A DNA stretch of 64,000 bases, from assembly GCA_963784425.1 (NCBI GenBank), contig CAWARM010000019.1, positions 1-64,000 of the forward strand. Direction: 5' to 3'. Within the stretch, counting starts at the first letter, position 1; each line of letters starts with the position of its first letter. The stretch is from SHZL01 sp963784425 (GTDB lineage: Bacteria; Pseudomonadota; Gammaproteobacteria; Xanthomonadales; SZUA-36). Both the position numbers and the translations under genes were made by a program. Positions 35,737 through 44,948 of the stretch are shown here, in pieces. Below the pieces are notes generated by a model. It ran no database searches and was not told the DNA's origin. It saw only the letters and a program-made list of their open reading frames with translations.

Positions 35737-36687
35737 ATGATCAAGAAACGTATCTATGATCCCGAGGTTGAGGAAGTGGCTTCGATTTTTCCCCGGTTGG
35801 ATCTTTCTGATATACCCACTGCCAGGGCGACTCTGGAAACCTTCATTGACGACATGGCCAAGCAAGGCGTGGAACGCCCGACCGATGACCGCATCGAGGA
35901 AATCGAGCGGATGATACCCGGGCCAGGCGGTGCACCCGATGTGCGCATCCGCATCTATATGCCCAAAGACCGTACCGGAGCAGGACCTGGCTTTGTGAAT
36001 TTCCACGGCGGCGGATTTGTACTGGGCGACCTGGAATCAGAACATCCCCGCTGCCTCATCATGGCTGCCCAGGGTGGAGCTGTTTCCATTGGCGTTGATT
36101 ACCGGCTGGCGCCGGAAAACCCTTTTCCGGCGGGGGTTGAAGACTGCTACGCCGCTCTGCAGTGGGTGGTTGAGAACGCGCAGGAACTCAAGATCGACCC
36201 CGCCAGGATCGCCATTGGCGGCTGCAGTGCGGGTGGCAATCTCACTGCGGCAGTCGCCTTGATGGCCCGTGATCGGGGCGGGCCCAGATCAGCCCTGCAG
36301 ATGCTGTTTTACCCGGTCATCGATGATCGCTGCGAAACCCCGTCGATGCTGGATGGAACGGGTTTGTACATCTGGGATTACCAGAATTCGCTGGATATGT
36401 GGCATCACTACATCGGCCAGGACCGCAGCATGGTGTCGCCGTATGCGGCGCCCGCACGCGCCGATGATTTATCCGGTTTGCCACCGGCCTATGTCATGAC
36501 CTGTGAACACGACCCGCTGCGTGACGAAGCGCTCATCTATGCCACGCGCCTGATGCAGGCGGGTGTTCCGGTAGACCTGCACAACTACCCGGGCACAGTC
36601 CACGGTTTTGACTTCCTGACACAATCCGATATATCTGCGCGTGCAATCAAGGAGGGTGTGGACGCTTTTCAGCGAGCGATGGCATGA
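35737..36687 (+). CDS. Alpha/beta hydrolase, hormone-sensitive-lipase family
   Basis: 316 residues, cytoplasmic (no signal peptide). Oxyanion-hole motif FHGGGFV near 90, nucleophile elbow IGGCSAGGN near 165, acid residue in EHDPLRDEA near 255 and His in GTVHGF near 288 complete the triad. Typical carboxylesterase length. It follows terC by 61 bp and may be cotranscribed. Substrate unknown. Confidence 0.85.
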   Translation: MIKKRIYDPEVEEVASIFPRLDLSDIPTARATLETFIDDMAKQGVERPTDDRIEEIERMIPGPGGAPDVRIRIYMPKDRTGAGPGFVNFHGGGFVLGDLESEHPRCLIMAAQGGAVSIGVDYRLAPENPFPAGVEDCYAALQWVVENAQELKIDPARIAIGGCSAGGNLTAAVALMARDRGGPRSALQMLFYPVIDDRCETPSMLDGTGLYIWDYQNSLDMWHHYIGQDRSMVSPYAAPARADDLSGLPPAYVMTCEHDPLRDEALIYATRLMQAGVPVDLHNYPGTVHGFDFLTQSDISARAIKEGVDAFQRAMA

Positions 36688-36784
36688 AGAACTTGCCCAT
36701 GCGCTGCTTCACGGTACCCCCGGTAGCCCTGCCTGCAGATGGTGTTATAAATCCGAGCCGCTAACGCCCGCGCAGAGGGCCAGG

Positions 36785-37960
36785 TCACGAGCGGCCATGA
36801 GCCCGGTGCTCCAACAGCCCACTGGCAATGGGCACCGCCAGCACCGCGATGCACACCATCACGACTGCCGGCCAGCCACCCTGCGCATAAGCGAATCCGG
36901 AAACCGTGATACCGCTGAAACCTCCCGCGTAATAGAACAAAACATACAAGGCATTCGCGCGACCACGGCCGCTACTCAGCCGCAGGTTCAGTGCGCCTAC
37001 GGCAGAAGCGTGCACGCCAAAGTAACCTGCACAGATTGTGGCCAAAGCCAGGCCGATGGCGACCAGCGAAGGCACGAGGGAGAGCACCAGGCCCAGCACC
37101 AGCAGGAGCGCACCACCGGCCATGGTCAAGCCGCTGCCAAACCGGTTATTGGCGCGCCCGGCCAGGGGACCGACGACAATGCCAATGACATACGTGAGGT
37201 ACAAAGCCGTTATGAATTGCAGTGGCAATGACACGGGTGGCGCGGCGAGGTAGAAAGGCAGGAAATTGAATACCGAAGAGAACACGAAAAACGAGGCAAA
37301 TGCGACCAGAAACAGGCGCAACAGATCCGGGCGCGCAAGCATGGACCAAAGGCCGATCTCGCTTCCGCCGGTCTCACTTCCAGGATGCTGCACAGCAGGA
37401 GCAGGTTCACGCAGGCGGCGTGCAGCAACCAGGGTCGCGATGACGATCAATACCGCGGACGTCACAAAGGCATAACGCCAGTGCGCCGGCGGGTGCAGCC
37501 AGCCACCCAGCAAACGCCCGCCCAAGCCCCCGGCCACGGTAGCTGAAACGTAACTGCCCATGACCACGTTGAGCTTATGCGCCGGCAGGCTGCGCGCGAG
37601 GTAGGTCACCATGCAGGTGGTCAGCGTGGGAATAAAGATCCCCTGGATAAAGCGCACTGCGACCAGGGCCCACAAACTGTGGGTCAATGCGGCAAACACG
37701 CAGCACGTCGCCACGATCAAGCCGCCCGCCAGCAAAATGCGGTGCACGGGTGCGTGATCCGACAGGATGCCAAAAGGCAGGATGGAAATCGCAATGCCAA
37801 GGATCACCGCTGAAACCGTGAGCGAAACCTCAAAGGCAGTCGCGCCGAACTCGTCCGCCAGCACGGGCAGCACCGGCTGGGTTATGTACACCGAGCTGAA
37901 CGCTGCGGCAGCGACCAGGAAGACGATGGCCTGGAGGGGAAGCCTGTCGATTGGATTCAT
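36785..37960 (-). CDS. MFS transporter (putative drug/sugar exporter)
   Basis: 391 residues from the ATG at 37960; the 93-residue extension in the longer frame is not membrane protein-like and is rejected. Twelve hydrophobic helices are visible with the inter-helix loop after TM2 reading GILSDHAPVHR, a variant of the MFS motif A. Resembles YnfM/MFS_1 exporters (start FLVAAAAFSSVYITQPVLPVL). Substrate cannot be inferred. Divergent from the following 174-residue protein. Confidence 0.82.
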   Translation of the reverse strand: MNPIDRLPLQAIVFLVAAAAFSSVYITQPVLPVLADEFGATAFEVSLTVSAVILGIAISILPFGILSDHAPVHRILLAGGLIVATCCVFAALTHSLWALVAVRFIQGIFIPTLTTCMVTYLARSLPAHKLNVVMGSYVSATVAGGLGGRLLGGWLHPPAHWRYAFVTSAVLIVIATLVAARRLREPAPAVQHPGSETGGSEIGLWSMLARPDLLRLFLVAFASFFVFSSVFNFLPFYLAAPPVSLPLQFITALYLTYVIGIVVGPLAGRANNRFGSGLTMAGGALLLVLGLVLSLVPSLVAIGLALATICAGYFGVHASAVGALNLRLSSGRGRANALYVLFYYAGGFSGITVSGFAYAQGGWPAVVMVCIAVLAVPIASGLLEHRAHGRS

Positions 37961-38076
37961 GGCTAATGGTAAACAATTTGGCTCCAGTGCTGCATCAGCA
38001 TCGGTGCTTTGCACGAGCCGCCGCTTGTCATTGTGTAAAATAGACGATACTCGCCAACACACAGGCAGGGCAGAAA

Positions 38077-38601
38077 ATGACAATTTATGAACTCGCCGCA
38101 ATCGGCGAAATCGTCGGCGCACTTGGGGTAGTGGCTTCATTGATTTATCTCTCGGTACAGATTCGCCAGAACACCCATGCCATGGACGAGGGCCGCCGCC
38201 TGGCGCTGGCCCAAACCTACCAGATGCGCGCGGATGCACTGCAACAGATGGTTGTCACCGCGGCCACTTCCGAGATCGGCGCAATCATCGTGAAACTGAC
38301 CGAAGACGGCTACCCGGAAGACGTTTCCGCCCTGGCTCGGCTCAGTGCCGAAGAACGCGGCCGGTTTCGTCTGTGGCACATCGCACAGCAAACCCATTGG
38401 GACAACCTGTACTTCCAGTACCAGCAGGGGTTCCTGGACGAGGAGTATGTCAACGAATCATTCCGGGAGCGTACCGTGCGCCTGGCGCCGGTATGGCGGG
38501 CCCTGGGCATTTCCGGTGGGCGGCCAAGTTTTCTGCAGGAAATTGAGCGCCTGGAGAAGGAACACTTGGACAAGAAAACGTCAAGCCTTGGGGATCAATG
38601 A
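38077..38601 (+). CDS. Single-pass membrane protein of unknown function
   Basis: 174 residues. One N-terminal helix (IGEIVGALGVVASLIYLSVQIRQN pattern, residues ~8-30) followed by a soluble helical domain with conserved-looking W and R residues (RFRLWHIAQQTHW). Related small proteins are frequent in marine Gammaproteobacteria without assigned role. Standalone. Confidence 0.6.
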   Translation: MTIYELAAIGEIVGALGVVASLIYLSVQIRQNTHAMDEGRRLALAQTYQMRADALQQMVVTAATSEIGAIIVKLTEDGYPEDVSALARLSAEERGRFRLWHIAQQTHWDNLYFQYQQGFLDEEYVNESFRERTVRLAPVWRALGISGGRPSFLQEIERLEKEHLDKKTSSLGDQ

Positions 38602-38745
38602 AACATGGTCATCCGGTACCGAGAAGATATGCGGTCCGTCTTTTCCATGCTCGTCTTTTCCCTATTCTCTGGAGCGAGTATGCTGAGCAAGTGGCCGCAG
38701 CGGTAATCGTCGCTGGGGAAGAGCTTCAAATATAGAGACCCGCCC

Positions 38746-40119
38746 ATGCGATCTGGACTGTTCAAATCCGCAAGAATTCTGTCTGCAGTATTTTTCGCCT
38801 TTTCCATTTGCTTGGTTGCCGTCGGCTGTGGTGAGGGTAATCAGCAAACGGCCGATCATGAAGAATCTGCCGCTGACGCTGTTGCCCCAGCTCCTCCCGC
38901 TACTCCCCCCGATGCCGACATTGCCGCCAGCGTGCCTGAACTTCCCGCGGTTCAGTTCTGCGTTGTTCCAGATCCCCAGGTGCCCTCATCCGCTTTTGAT
39001 ATATTTCATTCAGAACCCCAGGGACGCAGTGGTTACTGGGTGCGCTACACGTGCAAGCAAATTTGCAATGACTGGCACCAATGCCTGGTGCCGGCGTACT
39101 CGGATGACAACGGCACATTGATCCCCAACGGACGCCATCCCGAAACACCCAAACAAGCCTTGGCCTTCGTGGTTGATGGTATGGGTGGCCACCTGGCGCT
39201 TAGCAGCGACGGCGATAAGACGGTATTTGCACACTTTGGCGCCGGTGGCACTGTTTATTATTCGGCCCCCATGGAGAAACTCGAACAGCAATCCTCTGCC
39301 CGAACCGTCTTGGTGCGCTGGGAAAAAGGCTATACCGCCAGTATTTTCCAGCCGCCATTTTCAGCTCCCGTCGCCTGGGGCTGGTATTCACGAACTTCGG
39401 AAAAGCCAACCAACATAAGGGAACTGAATAAGCGAGTGGCCAGCATTATCTCCTGGACCCACGATAACCTTACTAACGGAGCGATGTTCGGTACGATCGG
39501 ATGCAGCATGGGTACCAACGCCACCTTCCTCCCAGTCCTCTGGCAGGGGCTGGATCCCATCATCGATTACCAATTGTTTGTCGGTGGGCCGAACATGTGG
39601 GATTTGAATGCGCAATGTGGCAGGCGACATTATGCAACAGGCTATTGTGATGTCGATGGCGTTACCACGTGTACGAATGACAGTGACTGCGCTGCTCTAG
39701 GTGAAAACAGCCATTGCACGCGGCCAAGCAACTACACAACCATCGATAAATTATTCGAAGACTTGCCCAACCACGTTCATGTAACGGACGCATGTGACAT
39801 TCAGGCCAGTGACGAATCCACCGAGCCCTATCCGCCTTTTGATCAAAGCAGCATGGCTTTTTCCACTCCGGCAGATTGGGATATCGATCACCGGGTAGAC
39901 TTCCTGGTAAACGTGGGCGGAAAACAAGGGGCAACGTTTGCCGAAGGCATCGGCGGTGATGAATATTGGGGGCTGGGCAATTTTCCTTTTATCTACAACA
40001 AGATTCAGCCAGCGGAAAACAAACAGTGGCATTTCTATCCAGACAGCCATCATTGCGGCGCACTTGAATCAGCGAATGCCGAAGCGCTGGATGTTATCCG
40101 GGAAAGAATGGACTTGTAA
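38746..40119 (+). CDS. Cys-rich lipoprotein with alpha/beta-hydrolase features
   Basis: 457 residues. Lipoprotein signal with lipobox VAVGC (Cys ~28), then a Pro/Ala-rich linker. A nucleophile-like elbow GCSMGTN near residue 250 and a late DSHHCGA near 433 could be the Ser and His of a hydrolase triad. Several Cys pairs (CKQICNDWHQC, CDVDGVTTCTNDSDC) suggest disulfides, consistent with the periplasmic/outer surface location. I do not recognise a named family. Confidence 0.55.
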   Translation: MRSGLFKSARILSAVFFAFSICLVAVGCGEGNQQTADHEESAADAVAPAPPATPPDADIAASVPELPAVQFCVVPDPQVPSSAFDIFHSEPQGRSGYWVRYTCKQICNDWHQCLVPAYSDDNGTLIPNGRHPETPKQALAFVVDGMGGHLALSSDGDKTVFAHFGAGGTVYYSAPMEKLEQQSSARTVLVRWEKGYTASIFQPPFSAPVAWGWYSRTSEKPTNIRELNKRVASIISWTHDNLTNGAMFGTIGCSMGTNATFLPVLWQGLDPIIDYQLFVGGPNMWDLNAQCGRRHYATGYCDVDGVTTCTNDSDCAALGENSHCTRPSNYTTIDKLFEDLPNHVHVTDACDIQASDESTEPYPPFDQSSMAFSTPADWDIDHRVDFLVNVGGKQGATFAEGIGGDEYWGLGNFPFIYNKIQPAENKQWHFYPDSHHCGALESANAEALDVIRERMDL

Positions 40120-40281
40120 AAGCGATAGAATGGCGCGACGTGGGCGCAGTGCGGCCCAAGGATATTTTGTGCAATACCAGGATAGCCAGAGCGAGCAGGA
40201 AGTATGTACTGTGATCGCCAGCAAGCCTCTGCGGACTATCGCCGAAGTTGGAAGAAACACGAACCTAACAGGAGCGCATTT

Positions 40282-41228
40282 ATGTCAATCTCGAAGTTAG
40301 CCAAACGATTCGCTCTGGCCGTAATTGCAGGGTCGTTCCTGAGTGTTGCCGTCGCCGGCGCGGATGACGACACCTCGGCAGAAAGACAGAAAATGAAAGA
40401 ACTGGGACTCAAGTACGACTCTGCGTGGGCCCTTTACACCGCACTGAAAGAGCAAGCTCATGGTGGTACGCCACTGACCTGGCAAACCGTACCCAACTGG
40501 AGCGGCGTACGAACCCGAGCCAAGGGTCTTACCGAATACGACCCCGATGGGCCGCCACAAGGTGAGTTTCCTTCGACCGCGAAGTGGACCCCGGAGTACT
40601 ACGCAAAAACGATGAAGGCAGTCGAGGACCGGAAAAATGGCATTGAGTACGATCCTTTGAGCCAGTGCATTCCACCCGGTTATCCGCGTTGGCTGGATAT
40701 GCCGTTTCTGCGCGAATTTATCGTAACTCCGGAAATGACCACGATGATTGCCGAGGCATTTAACAGCATCCGATTCATTTACACCGATGGCCGCGGGCAT
40801 ATCCCGGAGGAAGACCGGTATCCAACGGAAAATGGTGATTCAATCGGCTTCTGGGACGGCCAAAAGTTGATCACACACACCAACCAGTTGATGGCGCATA
40901 TGTATGAGCGTGCCCAGGGTTTCTACACGGAGCAGGCCGAAAGCGTTGAAATCTGGGAACAGATGACGATGGGACGTTGGTCGCGCACGTGTGGGTTTAC
41001 GATCCACCGGCACTGGAGGAACCCTGGTACACGCGGCAAGCCTATGCGAGATTGAGTAATCCCGACTTAAGTTTGCGCATAAGGCACTGGGCCTGTAAGG
41101 GCAATCCCAATAACGACGTGATTGAAACCAAAGAAGGCGGGTCGGATTTCAAAGCATTCGACTTCGAGCAAGCTGACAAAGACGCGAACACAGACGCGGA
41201 CAAAGACGCGGACAAAGACGAGAGGTAG
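40282..41228 (+). pseudogene. Exported protein of the GMC/DUF6152 cluster, broken by a single-base frameshift
   Basis: The first frame (ATG 40282, signal peptide, to 41055) carries an intact-looking protein up to VEIWEQ at about 40962 and then turns into nonsense-like sequence. The second frame picks up directly with DDDGTLVAHVWVYDPPALEEPW and continues to 41228. Adding one base at about 40963 restores a single protein of about 315 residues ending in an acidic DKDA-repeat tail. Proteins like this, with RIRHWACKGNPNNDV near the end, usually sit beside DUF6152 and GMC genes, as here. Either a pseudogene or a sequencing/assembly error; not in a homopolymer. Confidence 0.7.
41175..41222. repeat. 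4 x 12-bp tandem repeat coding DKDA units
   Basis: Four 12-bp units (41175, 41187, 41199, 41211) of the type GACAAAGACGCG, the second diverged, give a DKDA-NTDA-DKDA-DKDE acidic tail at the end of the frameshifted protein. Confidence 0.8.
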
Positions 41229-41234
41229 ATTTCA

Positions 41235-41627
41235 ATGAGAAAATTGCTGTTTAATGCGCTGGGCGTTGTATTGAGTTTCGTGTCTCTTTCGAGCATGGCT
41301 CATCATTCCGGGTCCATGTTCGAGGAAAAGAAGACCATCACGCTAACCGGCGTGATCAAGGAATTTCAATACACCAACCCGCATTCCTGGTTGATTATTG
41401 ATGTAACGGGCGATGATGGCAAAGTGACATCCTGGGGATTCGAAGCCGAAGGCCCCAGTACCTTGCTTCGCGCAGGCATCAAAAAAAGCGATTTCAAACC
41501 CGGCACTAAGATAACCATGACCGCTCGCCCGATGCGGGATGGACGGCCTGCGGGGTACTGGGTCAGTTGCGTGCGTGAAAGTGATGGTAAGGTATTCAGC
41601 CCCAGTGCCGGATTTGAAGTGAAATGA
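41235..41627 (+). CDS. DUF6152 exported protein
   Basis: 130 residues. Signal peptide ending SSMAHHS, where the HH after cleavage would be near the mature N-terminus. The pattern TLTGVIKEFQYTNPHSW and the later WGFEAEGPSTLLRAG match DUF6152 proteins. Periplasmic; function unknown but routinely found with GMC-type dehydrogenase gene sets. Starts 6 bp after the preceding reading frame, in one transcription unit. Confidence 0.8.
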   Translation: MRKLLFNALGVVLSFVSLSSMAHHSGSMFEEKKTITLTGVIKEFQYTNPHSWLIIDVTGDDGKVTSWGFEAEGPSTLLRAGIKKSDFKPGTKITMTARPMRDGRPAGYWVSCVRESDGKVFSPSAGFEVK

Positions 41628-41658
41628 GACTCCGTGCATTACCCCGAGGTTTACTCCA

Positions 41659-42228
41659 ATGACGCTAACCAGACGTACATTTGTTGACAGAGCTTTCAAA
41701 GGCTCAATGCTGTGCCTGACATTCAACCTCGGCGGAGCAACTCTGCTGCTCACGCCCGAAGAAGCGCGTGCCCAGGGCATCCCATTAAAAAAACTCACCG
41801 CGGAACAAGCCCGGGACCTCAATATACTTGCCGAAACCATAGTACCTGGCTCTGCCGACTTGGGCGTCGTGAACTTCATAGATCATCAGCTCAACGCTGA
41901 CCCGAATGAAGCCCTGCTGATTGCCAAGTATTTTGGGGTTTCCCCGCCGTACGTGAACTTTTATGCAAAAGGGCTTGAAGTGGCCACCGGCATGGCACAG
42001 AAAACAGCCGGGAAATCCCTGGACGCTTTGGATGCCGCTGAGAAAGAGCAATTGGCTAAAGCAATGTTCCCGCCGGGAACAGTGGTCGACGGCTTCCCCA
42101 TATTTCTTTTTTTTATGTGCCTGCGCTCGGATGCGGTGGATGTCGTGTATGGCACCCCCGCTGGATTCGAAAAGCTGAACATACCCTACATGCAACACAT
42201 TTTGCCGCCGGAGGGATGGAATGCCTAA
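41659..42228 (+). CDS. Gluconate 2-dehydrogenase subunit 3-family protein (Tat-exported small subunit)
   Basis: 189 residues. A twin-arginine signal (TRRTFVDRA, then a hydrophobic stretch) implies folded export, probably carrying the GMC subunit along. The rest (AEQARDLNILAETIVPGSADLGV and the late LRSDAVDVVYGTP) fits the gamma subunit of membrane flavin dehydrogenases. It overlaps the GMC start by 8 bp, so the two subunits are translationally coupled. Confidence 0.82.
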   Translation: MTLTRRTFVDRAFKGSMLCLTFNLGGATLLLTPEEARAQGIPLKKLTAEQARDLNILAETIVPGSADLGVVNFIDHQLNADPNEALLIAKYFGVSPPYVNFYAKGLEVATGMAQKTAGKSLDALDAAEKEQLAKAMFPPGTVVDGFPIFLFFMCLRSDAVDVVYGTPAGFEKLNIPYMQHILPPEGWNA

Positions 42229-43789
42229 GAATTTGGAACCCGTTGAGGTCGTAGTGGTTGGCACCGGCGCGACCGGCAGCCTGGTTGCGGCAGTGCTGGC
42301 GGAAGCCGGGAAAAGCGTCATGGTCCTCGAAGGCGGGCATGCGCGTAAACTCGGCGACTTGTATAGCTCGCAGATCTGGGCGCGGCGCCTGAAATGGGCT
42401 ACCCCGGAGGTGCTGGGAGCCGGCCCGGACAGTATATGGTGGAACTTCAATGCCGGACACGGTTACGGTGGCGCGGCCATACACCATTACGCCGTGTGGC
42501 CGCGCTTCCACGAAGACGATTTCCAAGAGAAAACCCGTTTTGGCCGTTCCCTGGACTGGCCGTTCGAATATTCGGAACTGCGGCCCTACTATGACTTGGT
42601 ACAAAAAGAAGTTGGGATATCCGGCGACGCTAGCAAAGAAAAATGGCGTCCGGCGGGTGATCCTTATCCCCTGCCGCCGGTGCTGGTGAGCAATCACGGC
42701 AAGGTGTTGGCGCGCGGATTTGAAGCACTGGGCATGCATACTGCACCGATACCGATGGCCATCCTGTCGCAACCCTACAACGGTCGTCCGGCCTGCATCT
42801 GGGATGGTTGGTGCGATGCGGGATGCCCGATCGGCGCCCTGGCGAATCCACTGGCGGTGTACCTGCCGCGAGCGGTAAAAGCCGGTGCGAAACTGCAGCC
42901 GGACGCGCATGTTACGCGCGTAGTAATGGACGATACAGGCAAAAAAGCGACCGGCGTAGAGTATTTTTCACCTACAGGCGAGTCGTTCATTCAACCGGCT
43001 GACAAGGTCGTGCTCTGTGCATTTACCGTTGAAAATGCGCGCATTCTGCTGAATTCGGCTAATTCAAAAAACCCCAAAGGCGTGGCTAATAGCAGCGGCA
43101 CCCTGGGCCATTACCTGATGTGTCATCCGGCCGTTGGTATCAACGGCTTGTTCGATGAAGACATGCAGAACTTCCTCGGCGCCACTGGAGGGCAATTGCT
43201 TTGCCAGGATCCATTTGGCAAAACCAGCGATCCCGGCGGTGCATTTGGCAGCCGTCAATGGGAAATCGGCCTGGCATTGAAACCCAATGATCTTTTGGGC
43301 ATTGCGATGTCCCGCCCGGACATTTTTGGCGCCCAGCTGCACGGATTTATGCTGGATGGCGCGCATCACATGGGTTCAATGGTGGGTGTGTGCGAAGACG
43401 AAGCACTGCTGGAGAACCGCATTGAGCTGTCCTCGGAAAAAGACCCATTCGGCTACCCGCTGGCCAAGGTTGTATACAAAGCCGGTGCCGACGGCGTCAA
43501 ACTGTGGCAGACGGCTGCGGATGAAGGCGTAAAGATATTCAAGGCCGCAGGCGCGCGTGAAGCCTGGCATGGACCTCAGGGTGGCCAACACATCATGGGC
43601 GGTACCATCATGGGCACCGACCCGGCGAAGTCAGTACTTGACTCAGCGGGCAGGGCCCATGACGTGCCTAACCTGTTTGTTGCCGGGCCGGGTGTGTTTC
43701 CATCCAGTTCCTGCGCAAATTCAACATTTACGGCCAAGGCAATGGCGATGAAGTCGGCCAGGTTTATGTTGGAAAACTGGGGAGCTTGA
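42221..43789 (+). CDS. GMC-family FAD-dependent dehydrogenase (large subunit)
   Basis: 522 residues, no signal peptide of its own (exported with the Tat subunit is inferred). Dinucleotide-binding GTGATG at 14-19 followed by a Glu in VLEGG; GAAIHHYAVWPRF is the GMC-like FAD pyrophosphate segment; a Cys pair WCDAGCPIGA near 205; catalytic His in GGQHIMGG near 457 and the Asn in SSCANST near 497. The pairing with a subunit-3 protein and a cytochrome downstream fits oxidation of an alcohol/polyol or sterol-type substrate with electron transfer to the respiratory chain. Confidence 0.87.
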   Translation: MPKNLEPVEVVVVGTGATGSLVAAVLAEAGKSVMVLEGGHARKLGDLYSSQIWARRLKWATPEVLGAGPDSIWWNFNAGHGYGGAAIHHYAVWPRFHEDDFQEKTRFGRSLDWPFEYSELRPYYDLVQKEVGISGDASKEKWRPAGDPYPLPPVLVSNHGKVLARGFEALGMHTAPIPMAILSQPYNGRPACIWDGWCDAGCPIGALANPLAVYLPRAVKAGAKLQPDAHVTRVVMDDTGKKATGVEYFSPTGESFIQPADKVVLCAFTVENARILLNSANSKNPKGVANSSGTLGHYLMCHPAVGINGLFDEDMQNFLGATGGQLLCQDPFGKTSDPGGAFGSRQWEIGLALKPNDLLGIAMSRPDIFGAQLHGFMLDGAHHMGSMVGVCEDEALLENRIELSSEKDPFGYPLAKVVYKAGADGVKLWQTAADEGVKIFKAAGAREAWHGPQGGQHIMGGTIMGTDPAKSVLDSAGRAHDVPNLFVAGPGVFPSSSCANSTFTAKAMAMKSARFMLENWGA

Positions 43790-43822
43790 GTATTTGAAGC
43801 TGCTACTGGAGGAATGAAATAC

Positions 43823-44833
43823 ATGACTCGGACCCGCGGAAAATTACAAATGCATTCCAGGAAACACCGAATGCTGTCTTTCCTGGTTTGCCTGCTGTCC
43901 ATAGGCCTGGCTTCGCCGCTTGTTGCTGATCAAGCTCAGCCATCTCCCCTGCATGTGGGCGGCGCACTGTCCGCGCGCCCGTATACATTCACTATGCAGA
44001 ATTGGTACCGCGACATTGTGTATGACGACTCCGCTGCCGATGACCGGTTTACCAGCCTGGATATCTATACCAATGATCCGGTGGAGGCGGGTTCACCGGT
44101 CATGGTTTTCGTACATGGTGGCGGTTTCAAAGTCGGGGACAAGGCTTCATCCAAGGATCTTGACCCGAAACCTGAATATTTTTGCAGCAAACTGGGTTAC
44201 CTGTTTGTCAGCATAAACTACCGGTTGCTTCCGGAGGGCCAGTATCCGCGAAATGTGCAGGATGTGGCTAATGCTTTGGCCTGGGTTTCCAACCATATTG
44301 TCGAATATGGCGGCGATCCCAACAAAATTTTCCTGATGGGACACTCCGCTGGCGCGGCCCTGGTCGCCCAGGTGGCAACAGACGAGGCTTTTCTGAAGAA
44401 TGCCGGTAAGGATTTGAGCCTGTTAAAAGGCGTGATCGCCAATGAAGGGGCCTACGGCGTAGCAAGCAACGAAGAGGAAGCGAAAAGCCAGGAGGCACAG
44501 TTCGGCGCCAACTGGCGCGACGCCGTTCCGATGAGCCACGTCGCAGCAGGAAAACAGATTCCGCCCTTCCTGTTGTTCTATGTTGTGGGTGGGCAGACGC
44601 TGGTACCCGGAACGGAGCAGCAGGCAATTGGCTTTGGCGATGCCTTGCGCGGGGCGGGAGTTCGTGTTGATCTCGTACCTCTGGACCACGTTGAACACTT
44701 CGGCGCCAATGAGCGCATCGGCGAGTCCGGTGACATTACCACCGTTTCAGTCGAGCGATTTTTGGACTCGATCACCGGCAGAACGACCCCGGCTACATGG
44801 AAGTCTGCTTTACCCATGGGCCCTAAAAAATAG
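43823..44833 (+). CDS. Exported alpha/beta hydrolase (carboxylesterase-like)
   Basis: 336 residues starting at ATG 43823, 10 bp after GGAGG; ATG 43814 is too close to it. Hydrophobic signal segment around MLSFLVCLLSIGLASPL. Esterase features: FVHGGGFKVGDK (oxyanion hole), MGHSAGAALVA (nucleophile Ser) and HVEHFG as the probable His. Similar to arylformamidase/lipase-type BD-FAE hydrolases. It may hydrolyse the product of the neighbouring oxidase, for instance a lactone or ester; inferred from context only. Confidence 0.82.
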   Translation: MTRTRGKLQMHSRKHRMLSFLVCLLSIGLASPLVADQAQPSPLHVGGALSARPYTFTMQNWYRDIVYDDSAADDRFTSLDIYTNDPVEAGSPVMVFVHGGGFKVGDKASSKDLDPKPEYFCSKLGYLFVSINYRLLPEGQYPRNVQDVANALAWVSNHIVEYGGDPNKIFLMGHSAGAALVAQVATDEAFLKNAGKDLSLLKGVIANEGAYGVASNEEEAKSQEAQFGANWRDAVPMSHVAAGKQIPPFLLFYVVGGQTLVPGTEQQAIGFGDALRGAGVRVDLVPLDHVEHFGANERIGESGDITTVSVERFLDSITGRTTPATWKSALPMGPKK

Positions 44834-44948
44834 TTGTGACAATTCAAACCAGCAGTTTTAATCCCGCATCGGAAGCAGTAAATTGTAGCCACGAAGTCTG
44901 GCAACTATGCCAATCGGCGTGCTTTGACCGGGGTGCGGGAGGTAAAAA

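Noticed and set aside
37961..38239. N-terminal extension of the MFS transporter frame
   Set aside because: 93 residues rich in Arg/Pro without membrane character; good start at 37960.
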